The notes under the pieces: generated by a model
What the model was told of the DNA's origin: nothing
The model's database searches: none
Seen by the model: only the letters and a program-made list of their open reading frames with translations
Part shown: in pieces, positions 1-6,506 of the stretch
How the letters are laid out: every line of letters starts with the position of its first letter
Position numbering within the stretch: the first letter of the stretch is position 1
NCBI GenBank assembly: GCA_029863355.1
Contig: JAOTVO010000094.1
Location: 1-9,010, forward strand
Direction of reading: 5' to 3'
Length of the DNA stretch: 9,010 nt
Source: Candidatus Krumholzibacteriia bacterium
GTDB lineage: Bacteria > Krumholzibacteriota > Krumholzibacteria > WVZY01 > JAKEHA01
Made by a program: the position numbers and the translations under genes

Positions 1-127
1 TCACCAGGATGTTGCCCATGAAGATGATGGCGCCGAAGACGTGCATGAACAGATTCCACATGTGACCGTAGAACGGCAGCGACAACACCACCGCCACCGT
101 GACCCCGATCAGAACGCCTCGCTTCAT
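1..127 (-). CDS. Small integral membrane protein, DUF2269-like (5' part only)
   Basis: The gene begins at an ATG at 125-127 and runs off the left edge of the window, so only 42 codons are visible. The visible part has a short basic start (MKRG), a hydrophobic helix (residues about 5-18, LIGVTVAVVLSLPF) and a second hydrophobic stretch containing HMWNLFMHVFGAIIFMGNILV. The pattern of a His-containing helix followed by GAIIFMGNI resembles predicted membrane proteins of the DUF2269 type; this is recognition from memory of the family style. The function is unknown. It starts one base after the stop of the CBS-domain gene and any ribosome binding site lies inside that gene, so the two are very likely co-transcribed and translationally coupled. 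The reading frame is sound but the family call rests on a short fragment. Confidence 0.6.
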   Translation of the reverse strand, partial: MKRGVLIGVTVAVVLSLPFYGHMWNLFMHVFGAIIFMGNILV

Positions 128-128
128 C

Positions 129-569
129 TCAGCGCCCCGTGATGAACTGCTCGAGCTGTTCGATGATGAACTGCTGCTCGGAGATGATCGTCTTGACTAC
201 GTCGCCGATGGAGATGATGCCGACGAGCGCATCGCCCTCCATGACCGGCAGGTGGCGCACCGCCTTCTGCGTCATCAGGGCCATGCACTCCTCGATGCGC
301 TGGTCCGGCCGCACGTAGTAGACCTTGGTGGACATGATCTCGCGCACCGTGGTTTCTCTTGAGGTCTTGCCCAGCAGGACGATCTTGCGCGCGTAGTCGC
401 GCTCGGAGATCACGCCCACCAGCTTGCCCTGGTCCAGGACCAGGAGCGCGCCTATACCTTTGTCCGCCATGAGCTGGAGCGCCGAGTAGACCGACGCCTC
501 CGGCGCGATGGACCAGACCTGGTTCCCCTTCTCCTCGAGCAGACGCTTGACCGTCACCGCCGTCATCAT
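129..569 (-). CDS. CBS-pair domain protein (nucleotide-sensing regulator)
   Basis: A 146-residue protein made almost only of two CBS domains (about residues 17-65 and 82-130). The first ends in GVISERDYARK (52-62) and the second has RHLPVM (105-110) and GIISIGDVVK (117-126), the usual CBS beta-alpha hallmarks. Stand-alone CBS pairs of this length commonly bind adenine nucleotides and regulate partner proteins; the ligand here cannot be read from sequence. I chose the ATG at 567-569 because GGAGG (complement of 576-580) sits six bases upstream; the next codon is also ATG and could be used instead. A longer reading frame starting at 641 would add 24 residues unlike the family and ignore this ribosome site. 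Downstream, the membrane protein gene follows after one base, which suggests the CBS pair may sense for that protein. It is cytoplasmic, with no membrane segment. Confidence 0.9.
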   Translation of the reverse strand: MMTAVTVKRLLEEKGNQVWSIAPEASVYSALQLMADKGIGALLVLDQGKLVGVISERDYARKIVLLGKTSRETTVREIMSTKVYYVRPDQRIEECMALMTQKAVRHLPVMEGDALVGIISIGDVVKTIISEQQFIIEQLEQFITGR

Positions 570-665
570 GGAACACCTCCGTTGGCTGCCACCAGAGCCG
601 GCCAATACTCCAAGTCTGTGGAGGAGGCGGGCTCTCGTCAATAATTGATTGGATAGTTATGCCAT
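570..665 (-). promoter_or_regulatory. AT-rich leader with hairpin before the CBS gene
   Basis: The gap between the MFS stop and the CBS start holds a clearly AT-rich patch (about 640-662) in otherwise GC-rich DNA, which suggests a promoter reading leftward. No convincing -35/-10 pair stands out; TTGACG (complement of 636-641) is -35-like but lacks a good -10. Between it and the ribosome site lies an inverted repeat: AGAGCC (594-599) with GGCTCT (630-635), enclosing CTCC (608-611) with GGAG (620-623). This could form a two-tier stem in the leader RNA. No T-run follows, so it does not look like an intrinsic terminator for the MFS gene. Confidence 0.3.
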
Positions 666-1940
666 TCACAAGCAAGCGCTCCCGGGCTCCGCTTCCCCGC
701 CCAGAAAGCCGCGCAGCGTCCCGTCCAGCGACGCCGCCGCCGTGACGACCACCAGCACCGCGCCGCAGGCCGTGAGCAAGAGCGGCGCGTCGTGGTGCGC
801 GAGGTCGGCCACCACGCCGGTGAGCGCCAGCGACACGGGCGTGAGCCCCATGACCAGCGTGTGCAGCACGCCGAAGACCCGCCCGCGCATCGCCTCCGGC
901 GTCGTGGTCTGCAAGAGCGTGATGGTGTGGATGTTGAAGAAGCCGGAGGTCGCGCCCGCCGCGGCGATGAGTCCCAGCGCGGCGAACGGGCGCACGATGA
1001 CCCCGAGCAGGCCCAGGGAGAGCGCGACCCCGAACAGGCAGGCCAGCATGGCCGCGGTGCGCGCGCGTCGCCCGAGCCGGACGCTCCCCGCCACCGAGTA
1101 GCCGAGGAGGCTCCCCGCGCCGGACGCGGCGAGCAGGAACCCGAACCACTCCGGCCCCTTCGCCAGTCCCTCCTCCACGTAGAACGGCAACAGGACCATG
1201 AAGGGCACGCCGAAGAAGTTGATCGCCGCCGCCGCCACCATGAGGTGCATGAGCCCCCGCCGGGCGCGCACGTGCGCGATGCCTTCGCGCAGGTCGGCGA
1301 GCGAGGCGGAGAGCGTCTGCCGCCAGCCGCGCGCGCGCTCCGGGAGCGCCTGCGGAATGTCGATGAAACATTCGCTCACCGCCGAGAAGAGATAGGTCAG
1401 GCCGTCGAAGAGGAGCAGGAGCGGGGCGCCGAGCACGCGAAAGAGGATGCCCCCCAGGCCCTGGCCGACGATGGTGGAGATGTGCGTCGAGCCCTCGTTC
1501 ACCGCGTTGGCCGCGGCCACGCGCGCCTCCGGCACGATGCTGGGGACGGCCGCCGTGATGGCCGGCGCGAAGAACGCGCGCACCACCCCGCCGCCCACGG
1601 AGATGCACACCAGCCAGGCGGCGATGAGTCCCGTGCGCTCCGGCGCCAAGAACATGAGGCCGGCGAGGGAGAGCACGCCCACGCCGCTCACCACGTCGCA
1701 GGCGATGATGATGGCGCGGCGCGAGAAGCGGTCGGCCACGGCACCCCCCACCGGTCCCAGCAGCACTGCGGGCAGCATCGACGCCATCATCGTCGTGCCC
1801 ATGAGCGTGGCCGAGCCCGTGGCCCGCATCAGCCAATACATCATGGCGATGGTGAAGGCCTGCGTGCCCAGCTGGCTCACGAACTGTCCCTGCCAGAGCA
1901 GGAAGAAGTCTTTGTTCCAGAGCCGGTCGTGTGGCGACAT
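666..1940 (-). CDS. MFS transporter, EntS/MFS_3-type exporter
   Basis: A 424-residue inner-membrane protein with the hydrophobic pattern of a 12-helix major facilitator. The start LWNKDFFLLWQGQFVSQLG and the loop GGAVADRFSRR (motif A, about residues 65-75) are typical of the MFS_3 group that includes the enterobactin exporter EntS and many antibiotic efflux proteins. A second conserved loop, TTPEAMRGRVFG, lies in the C-terminal half and corresponds to the motif between helices 10 and 11. It most likely exports a small organic compound by proton antiport; the substrate cannot be told. I prefer the ATG at 1938-1940; a GTG nine bases upstream (1949) is possible. The ribosome site is weak (GGTG, complement of 1947-1950). 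The gene lies divergent from the EamA exporter and upstream of the CBS gene, 96 bases from that gene's start. No siderophore genes are visible, so calling it entS would be unjustified. Confidence 0.9.
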   Translation of the reverse strand: MSPHDRLWNKDFFLLWQGQFVSQLGTQAFTIAMMYWLMRATGSATLMGTTMMASMLPAVLLGPVGGAVADRFSRRAIIIACDVVSGVGVLSLAGLMFLAPERTGLIAAWLVCISVGGGVVRAFFAPAITAAVPSIVPEARVAAANAVNEGSTHISTIVGQGLGGILFRVLGAPLLLLFDGLTYLFSAVSECFIDIPQALPERARGWRQTLSASLADLREGIAHVRARRGLMHLMVAAAAINFFGVPFMVLLPFYVEEGLAKGPEWFGFLLAASGAGSLLGYSVAGSVRLGRRARTAAMLACLFGVALSLGLLGVIVRPFAALGLIAAAGATSGFFNIHTITLLQTTTPEAMRGRVFGVLHTLVMGLTPVSLALTGVVADLAHHDAPLLLTACGAVLVVVTAAASLDGTLRGFLGGEAEPGSACL

Positions 1941-1950
1941 CGTTGGCACC

Positions 1951-1970
1951 GGCGCGGCGCGCCTCGCGCC
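1951..1970 (-). repeat. GC-rich inverted repeat in the MFS 5' leader
   Basis: GGCGCG (1951-1956) and CGCGCC (1965-1970) form a 6-bp GC-only inverted repeat with an 8-base spacer. On the minus strand it ends immediately before the weak GGTG ribosome site of the MFS gene, so if transcribed it would form a stable hairpin next to the initiation region. GC-rich DNA yields such repeats by chance, so its function is uncertain. Confidence 0.3.
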
Positions 1971-2012
1971 AGCCTACGGGAATTGCGCGTCCGCAAGCAA
2001 CCATCATCGGCG

Positions 2013-2042
2013 TTGACATCCTCCGGGCCCGCCCGTTAGTTT
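2013..2042 (+). promoter_or_regulatory. Sigma70-like promoter of the EamA-nitroreductase pair
   Basis: A perfect -35 box TTGACA (2013-2018) is followed after 18 bases by TAGTTT (2037-2042), which keeps the most important first, second and last bases of TATAAT but is otherwise poor. With this -10, transcription should begin at about 2048-2049, exactly at the ATG (2048-2050) of the exporter gene. No Shine-Dalgarno sequence precedes the ATG (the bases are TTTCTTCC), which fits a leaderless message. Confidence 0.45.
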
Positions 2043-2047
2043 CTTCC

Positions 2048-3016
2048 ATGCGCGCCGCCCCCACCCCACCCATCGCTCCGCGGAGCGCAGAACCCTCCGC
2101 TCGCCTGCTCGTCTTCGCCTTTGCGTCCGTCTATTTGATCTGGGGCTCGACCTATCTCGCCATCCGCTTCGCCATCGAGACGCTGCCCACCTTCACCATG
2201 ATCGGCGTGCGCTTCCTCGCCGGCGGCGCCGCCATGCTCGCCTACGCGGGTGCGCGCGGCGAGAGCGCCCCGAGCGCACGGCAGTGGCGCGACGGCGCGA
2301 TCACCGGCATCCTCATGATGGGCGGCGGCACCGGCACCGTGGCCTGGGCCGAGCACCGCATCCACTCCAACGTGGCCGCGCTGATGGTGGCGACCCTTCC
2401 CCTGTGGATGGTGGTGCTCGAGGGGCTGCGCACGCGCACGCGGGGCATCGCCCCCCACGTAGCCATCGGGATCGCCCTCGGCTTCGGCGGCGTGGCGCTG
2501 ATGGTCAAACCCGCCGGCGACGCCGTGGTCGCCCGCGACATCGACCCCCTCGGCGCCGGTTCCGTGCTGGCGGCCACCCTGTTCTGGGCCATGGGCTCCA
2601 TCTACGCCCGCCACGCGCCCCTTCCCCGCTCGCCCTTCGTGACCGCGGGCATGCAGACGGCCTGCGGCGGGACGGCGCTCATTCTCTTCGGGCTCCTCGC
2701 CGGCGAGGGCGGCGCCCTCGACTGGCGGGTGTTTTCCGCCAAGTCCGTGCTGGCGCTACTCTACTTGATCGTTCTCGGCAACGGTGCCTTCATCGCCTAC
2801 GCCTGGCTCTTGAAAGTATCGACGCCGGCGCGCGTCTCGACGTATGCTTACGTCAACCCGCTCGTGGCCATCGTGCTCGGGTGGATGCTGGCGGACGAGA
2901 TCCTCACGCCGGTGCAGCTCGCGGGAGCCGGGCTCATCGTCGCCGCCGTCGCCCTCATTATTAAGTACAACCGCCCGCGATCTCCCGGCCGCGTGCACTC
3001 GAAGGAACGCGCATGA
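2048..3016 (+). CDS. EamA/DMT-family exporter, YedA-like
   Basis: A 322-residue inner-membrane protein of the drug/metabolite transporter superfamily with two EamA repeats (about residues 23-154 and 167-306), about ten hydrophobic helices in all. Shared with E. coli YedA are [10 protein letters not shown] near the start (31-40), GVRFLAGG (53-60), the AEHR segment at 101-104, and the repeat-2 signature [10 protein letters not shown] (265-274). Such proteins export amino acids or other small metabolites; the substrate is unknown. The frame is open upstream to 1931, but I chose the ATG at 2048 because it gives the usual short N-terminus, and the upstream part would overlap the divergent MFS gene and contain the promoter. 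There is no ribosome binding site, suggesting leaderless translation. Its stop overlaps the start of the nitroreductase gene (ATGA at 3013-3016), so the two form an operon. Confidence 0.92.
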   Translation: MRAAPTPPIAPRSAEPSARLLVFAFASVYLIWGSTYLAIRFAIETLPTFTMIGVRFLAGGAAMLAYAGARGESAPSARQWRDGAITGILMMGGGTGTVAWAEHRIHSNVAALMVATLPLWMVVLEGLRTRTRGIAPHVAIGIALGFGGVALMVKPAGDAVVARDIDPLGAGSVLAATLFWAMGSIYARHAPLPRSPFVTAGMQTACGGTALILFGLLAGEGGALDWRVFSAKSVLALLYLIVLGNGAFIAYAWLLKVSTPARVSTYAYVNPLVAIVLGWMLADEILTPVQLAGAGLIVAAVALIIKYNRPRSPGRVHSKERA

Positions 3017-3678
3017 GCGACCCATCGCGCTACAAGAGCAAGCCGCTCGCGTTCGAGCGTCTCTCCCCCGAGGAGATGGTTTCGCGCGCGCGGCGCTTCT
3101 TCGAGCGGATGCGCACGCGCCGTTCCGTGCGCAGCTTCTCCGACGAGCCCGTGCCGCGCGAGGCGATCCTCAACTGCATCGACGCCGCCGCACAGGCCCC
3201 GTCCGGCGCCAACAAGCAGCCCTGGACCTTCGTCCTCGTCACCGACGTCGAAGTGAAGAAGCGCATCCGCGAGGCCGCCGAAAAGGAAGAACACGAGCAC
3301 TACCACGGCCGCGCCCCCGAGCGCTGGCTCCTCCACCTCGAGCCCCTCGGCACCGACGAGCACAAGCCCTTCCTCGAGAACGCGCCCGCGCTGATCGTTC
3401 TGTTCGCCCAGCGCCACGGTGCGACGCCCGAGGACCAGCACTACTACGTGAGCGAGTCCGTCGGCATCGCCGCCGGCTTCCTTCTGGCCGCCCTCCACCA
3501 GGCCGGCTTGGCCACCCTCACGCACACCCCCAGCCCCATGGGGTTCTTGAACGAGATCCTCGGCCGCCCCGCCAACGAGCGCGCCTACCTCGTGATCCCC
3601 GTGGGATACCCCGCCAAGGACTGCCGCGTGCCGGACATCACGCGGAAGAAGCGGAAGGAGTACCTGGAAGAAGTCTAG
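3013..3678 (+). CDS. Nitroreductase-fold flavoprotein, iodotyrosine deiodinase-like
   Basis: A 221-residue FMN enzyme of the nitroreductase superfamily. The N-terminal [14 protein letters not shown] (35-48) carries the Arg-Arg-Ser that binds FMN phosphate (R36, R37, S38), followed by [10 protein letters not shown] (62-71). It aligns without gaps to my recollection of human iodotyrosine deiodinase across residues 85-125. That places E93, Y97 and K118 on the three lid residues (human E157, Y161, K182) that hold the amino acid zwitterion. T172 in LTHTP matches the Thr that contacts flavin N5. Later [17 protein letters not shown] and [12 protein letters not shown] are also typical of the IYD branch. 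It may therefore reductively dehalogenate halotyrosines or act on similar phenolic substrates; activity is inferred. The start at 3013 has AAGGA (3002-3006) six bases upstream and overlaps the exporter stop by four bases. Length is normal for bacterial members; there is no membrane anchor, unlike vertebrate IYD. A generic nitroreductase is the alternative. Confidence 0.9.
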   Translation: MSDPSRYKSKPLAFERLSPEEMVSRARRFFERMRTRRSVRSFSDEPVPREAILNCIDAAAQAPSGANKQPWTFVLVTDVEVKKRIREAAEKEEHEHYHGRAPERWLLHLEPLGTDEHKPFLENAPALIVLFAQRHGATPEDQHYYVSESVGIAAGFLLAALHQAGLATLTHTPSPMGFLNEILGRPANERAYLVIPVGYPAKDCRVPDITRKKRKEYLEEV

Positions 3679-3702
3679 GCGCCCTGCCCGGCGAGACCGA
3701 AA

Positions 3703-3720
3703 ATGATGCGAACGCATCAT
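3703..3720. promoter_or_regulatory. Perfect 18-bp palindrome, candidate operator
   Basis: ATGATGCG (3703-3710), spacer AA, CGCATCAT (3713-3720): all eight positions of each arm match. It lies between the nitroreductase stop and the lipoprotein start, and its right edge touches the predicted -35 region of the lipoprotein promoter. Its centre (3711.5) is about 43 bases before the predicted transcription start, the usual place for an activator that contacts polymerase. As RNA it could fold into a 7-bp stem with a GAAC loop. No T-run follows on the plus strand and only TTTT on the minus strand, so a terminator is less likely. Confidence 0.5.
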
Positions 3721-3742
3721 GTGTGGCGGCCGTCGAATGCTG

Positions 3743-3748
3743 CATAAT
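3743..3748 (+). promoter_or_regulatory. Candidate -10 box of the lipoprotein gene
   Basis: CATAAT matches TATAAT at five of six positions and stands in a small AT-rich patch (ATAATTCTAG) of a GC-rich gap. The sequence 17 bases upstream (TGTGTG, 3720-3725) is a poor -35, which fits a promoter that needs an activator bound at the adjoining palindrome. The predicted transcript would start near 3755 and have a leader of about 56 bases. Confidence 0.4.
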
Positions 3749-3810
3749 TCTAGCTAGCCCCCCTACGCGACACAGACCCCTGGCGACCCAACCCTCAGGG
3801 AGGCAGTCCC

Positions 3811-5274
3811 ATGCGTTTCCATATCCTGTCGCTCGTCGCGGTCGTCCTGCTGGTCGCGCTCCCCGGCTGCGGCGACGAGGTCACCATCCTCCAGCCGGGA
3901 GGGGGCGACGGCCTGGTGCAAGGCACCATCCGTCCCGGCGACACCGGTTTCGAGCTCGTCCTCCAGACGGCGGGCCCGGCCCACGACCCCATCCACGGCC
4001 CGTTCGTGATCAAGGGCTCGGACATTCACTACGACGCCGGCATCGGCGCGCTCATGGTGGACCTCACCGTGACCAACAACAGTTCCAAGACCTATCCCCT
4101 GCCCGTGCGCCTCGAGTTCGTGGCGCTGTTGCCCGGGAGTGTGACCGTCATGAACCCCAGCAACGACATCCACGGGCCCGGCGCCATGATCGAGTTCAGC
4201 TTCGTCGACCGCGACGTCCACTGGACGCCCGGCGAGACCAGCCTGCCGCGCAACGTCCAGTTCGGCGTCGGCGAGGGTGTGTCCATCGGCTTCGCCGTGC
4301 GCCTCCACGTCGGGCCCATGCCCGACCTCGGCAGCATCGGCGGCGTCGTGTGGACCGATCTCGACGAAGACGGCGTGCACGACCCCAACGAGCCCGGCTG
4401 GGGCGGGCGCGAGATCGTGCTCACCCATGCCGACAGCACGCTCGACTGCATCCAGCTCGATTGCTTGCGCGTCTGGCACACCAAGACCGCGTACGACGGC
4501 AGCTACCGCTTCGACGAGCTCCGCGCCGGCCACTACACCGTGATCCTCGTCCGCGACCGCTGCTCCAACCCGACCACGCCGACAGAGATCGAGGTCATCC
4601 TCGTCGAGATGGGCGGAAAGGTGAGCAGCTTCCTCGATGCCGACTTCGGCGTGGCGCCGCTGCGCAACTGCTGCGGACTCGCCAACGGCGACTTCTCCGG
4701 CGGCGAGTACGCCTGGACCAACGGCAGCCACGGGCCCGGCGTAGGCTCCGGCATCGAGGAGATCGTCGACATCGATGGCCGCACGAACGTGCTGCACCTC
4801 GATGCGCGCGCGGGCGAAGACTACCGCCTGATTCGCACGCAGCTCACCGGAAGCTGCGGCATCATCGGTCACGTGCTGCGCTGGGACTGGAAGGTGGCCG
4901 AGATCGAGGCCGACCTCGGACTCGCCGCCGTGGTGATCGAGTTCATCGACGGCGCCGACGCGCCCATAGGCCGCTACTACGTGCGCCGGCACATTGGTGA
5001 CGTTGCGGATCTCGGGTGCGACCGCATCATCGACGAGGCGCATCCGAGCGAGATCGTCGGTTGCGAGGAGAGGACTGGCACCTCGTTCGACTGGATAACC
5101 AGCACCGTCGTCTTCACACCCCAGTTTTTCGAAGGCCTCTCCGGTCCCGAGATCAACCCCGCGACCATCGCCATGATCCGGGTGTGGATCGAGTCATACA
5201 ACAACACCGGCGCCGGCGTGGACGCCTACTTTGACAACTTCGCTTACCTGGGGGTCGTAACACCGGGACGCTGA
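3811..5274 (+). CDS. Multidomain lipoprotein with SdrD_B-like domain
   Basis: A 487-residue secreted lipoprotein of unknown function. Residues 1-19 are a signal peptide and the lipobox LPGC places the lipidated Cys at 20; Gly at +2 gives no sign of inner-membrane retention. Three parts follow. Residues about 35-167 look like a beta-sandwich (VDLTVTNNSSKTYPLPVRLEF, a conserved type of extracellular domain). Residues about 176-249 form an SdrD_B/Cna-B-like domain with a calcium loop (D183, D185, D187, D191) in WTDLDEDGVHD, then PNEPGWGG and the late signature YDGSYRFDELRAGHYTV. Residues about 288-480 begin NGDFSGGEYAWTNGS and end DAYFDNFAYLG, like a carbohydrate-binding jelly-roll module. Eight further Cys residues allow disulphides. 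GGGAGG (3798-3803) lies seven bases before the ATG. It is monocistronic, with its own promoter, and faces the rlmI operon. A role in surface attachment or glycan binding is inferred only from domain style. Confidence 0.85.
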   Translation: MRFHILSLVAVVLLVALPGCGDEVTILQPGGGDGLVQGTIRPGDTGFELVLQTAGPAHDPIHGPFVIKGSDIHYDAGIGALMVDLTVTNNSSKTYPLPVRLEFVALLPGSVTVMNPSNDIHGPGAMIEFSFVDRDVHWTPGETSLPRNVQFGVGEGVSIGFAVRLHVGPMPDLGSIGGVVWTDLDEDGVHDPNEPGWGGREIVLTHADSTLDCIQLDCLRVWHTKTAYDGSYRFDELRAGHYTVILVRDRCSNPTTPTEIEVILVEMGGKVSSFLDADFGVAPLRNCCGLANGDFSGGEYAWTNGSHGPGVGSGIEEIVDIDGRTNVLHLDARAGEDYRLIRTQLTGSCGIIGHVLRWDWKVAEIEADLGLAAVVIEFIDGADAPIGRYYVRRHIGDVADLGCDRIIDEAHPSEIVGCEERTGTSFDWITSTVVFTPQFFEGLSGPEINPATIAMIRVWIESYNNTGAGVDAYFDNFAYLGVVTPGR

Positions 5275-5288
5275 TACAGAGACCCGGT
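5262..5288. terminator. Weak inverted repeat between convergent genes
   Basis: ACCGGG (5262-5267) and CCCGGT (5283-5288) can pair as a 6-bp GC-rich stem with a 15-base loop that includes the lipoprotein stop codon. It lies between two convergent genes only 37 bases apart, where a two-way terminator would be expected. There is no T-run on either side, so an intrinsic terminator is doubtful; Rho-dependent ending is equally possible. Confidence 0.22.
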
Positions 5289-5311
5289 CGGCCCGTCACT
5301 CCTTCGCTCCG

Positions 5312-6496
5312 TCAAACAATGCGGCAGAGGAGGCCCTTGAGGTATTCGGATTCGGGGAACGAGGTGAGCACGGGGTGGTCGGGGCCCTGGGAGAGGCGGC
5401 GCATGATCTGCACGCTGCGGCCGGCGTCGAGGCCGGCCCAGGAGACGGCGAGGGTGAAGGCTTGCGCGTCCACCGCGCCGGAGCAGGAGAAGGTGACGAG
5501 GATGCCGCCGGGCTCGAGGAGCTGCATGGCGAGCATGTTGATGTCTTTGTAGGCGCGCAGGGCCTTGTCGACCTGGTGCTGGTTCATGGCGAACCTGGGG
5601 GGATCGAGGACGACCATGTCGAAGCGGCGGCCTTCGGCTTTCCACGCACGCAGTTGCTCGAACACGTCGGCCTGCACGATCTCGCTGGTGCACGCGCCGG
5701 TCTCGTTCTGCTCGAGGTTCGACTTCGCGGTCTCGAGGGCGCCGGCGGAGGTGTCGCCGAGGGTGATGGCGATGGCACCGGCGGTGGCGGCATAGACGCC
5801 GAAGGCGCCGGTATAGGAGAAGGCGTCGAGCACGCGGCGGCCGGCGGCGAGCGCGGCGACGGCGGCGCGGTTCTCACGCTGGTCGAGGTAGAAGCCGGTC
5901 TTCTGGCCGGCCTCGAGGTTGACGAGAAACGTGCGGCCGTGCTCGCGGATCTCGACGCGCGCGGGCCCCTCGCCGCGAATCCAGCCGGCGCGGGTCTCGA
6001 GGCCCTCGCGGCGGCGCGAGGCGGTGTCGCTGCGCTCGTAGAGGCGCGCGTCGGGAAAGCGCGTGCCGAGCGCGCCCACTATGGCGTCGCGCGCTTGCTC
6101 TACGCCGGCGGTGAGGAACTGCACCACCACGACGTCGGCGTAGCGGTCGGCGACGAGGCCGGGCAGGAGGTCGGCCTCGGCGTGCACGAGGCGGTAGGCG
6201 TCGGTGGTGGCGTCGCTCTCGAGCGACGCGCGCGCGGAGATAGCCGCCTCCACTTTGCTCTGCCACCACGCCTCGTCGATCGCCGTGTCGGGGTCCCACG
6301 AGAGCAGACGCACGCAGATGCGGGATTGGGCGTTGTGGTAGCCGCGGCCGACGAAGGCGCCGTCGGCGGCGACGACGTCGACGATGTCGCCGGGCGTCAC
6401 TTCGCCCTCCACGCGCTCCACTGCCCCCCCGAACACCCAGGGGTGGCGCGAGAGGAGGAGCTTCTCGCGCCCCTTGTTGAGTCTCACCGTCGCCAT
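5312..6496 (-). CDS. rlmI: 23S rRNA m5C methyltransferase, RlmI family
   Basis: A 394-residue class I SAM-dependent methyltransferase with the RlmI layout. An N-terminal PUA-type RNA-binding domain (about 1-75, with LLSRHPWVFGGAV and GDIVDVV) is followed by a linker domain and a Rossmann methyltransferase domain (about 195-394). Diagnostic motifs are AGQKTGFYLDQR (196-207), motif I LDAFSYTGAFGVYA (223-236), DPPRFA (298-303) and FSCSG (336-340) with the likely catalytic Cys338. E. coli RlmI methylates C1962 of 23S rRNA; the exact target here is assumed from family. Length matches the E. coli enzyme (about 396). The ATG at 6494-6496 has AGGA eight bases upstream, overlapping the stop codon of the YchF-like gene, so coupling is likely. 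The gene ends the pntB-ychF-rlmI run and meets the lipoprotein gene head-on. Some members of this wide family act on other positions, so the symbol is a best match. Confidence 0.9.
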   Translation of the reverse strand: MATVRLNKGREKLLLSRHPWVFGGAVERVEGEVTPGDIVDVVAADGAFVGRGYHNAQSRICVRLLSWDPDTAIDEAWWQSKVEAAISARASLESDATTDAYRLVHAEADLLPGLVADRYADVVVVQFLTAGVEQARDAIVGALGTRFPDARLYERSDTASRRREGLETRAGWIRGEGPARVEIREHGRTFLVNLEAGQKTGFYLDQRENRAAVAALAAGRRVLDAFSYTGAFGVYAATAGAIAITLGDTSAGALETAKSNLEQNETGACTSEIVQADVFEQLRAWKAEGRRFDMVVLDPPRFAMNQHQVDKALRAYKDINMLAMQLLEPGGILVTFSCSGAVDAQAFTLAVSWAGLDAGRSVQIMRRLSQGPDHPVLTSFPESEYLKGLLCRIV

Positions 6497-6506
6497 GATT
6501 CTGTTC

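Noticed and set aside
570..641. Longer N-terminus for the CBS protein (24 extra residues)
   Set aside because: A strong GGAGG ribosome site stands six bases before the internal ATG at 569, and the extra residues do not resemble CBS proteins.
666..1940. Naming the MFS gene entS
   Set aside because: The family fits, but there are no siderophore synthesis genes nearby and MFS_3 members transport many different substrates.
1970..2000. Promoter for the MFS gene (TTGCTT, complement of 1995-2000, with a TAGGCT-like -10)
   Set aside because: Each box matches consensus at only about three positions; this is too weak to list in GC-rich DNA.
1931..2047. Longer N-terminus for the EamA exporter (39 extra residues)
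   Set aside because: It would overlap the MFS start, contain the exporter's own promoter and add a charged tail not usual for the family.
124..2073. Very long minus-strand open frame of 649 codons
   Set aside because: It overlaps the CBS and MFS genes in another frame, is dominated by Arg, Gly, Ala and His, and shows no family motif. It is an artefact of GC-rich codon third positions.
3703..3720. Palindrome as intrinsic terminator of the exporter-nitroreductase operon
   Set aside because: No T-run follows on the plus strand, and the two-base spacer is tight for a hairpin; the operator reading fits better.
2844..5000. 718-codon plus-strand open frame across the nitroreductase and lipoprotein
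   Set aside because: The product is Arg/Pro-rich low-complexity sequence without domains, while well-recognised proteins occupy the same DNA in another frame.
3763..5043. 426-codon minus-strand open frame opposite the lipoprotein
   Set aside because: Composition is typical of an antisense shadow, and the plus strand has a signal peptide, lipobox, ribosome site and known domains.
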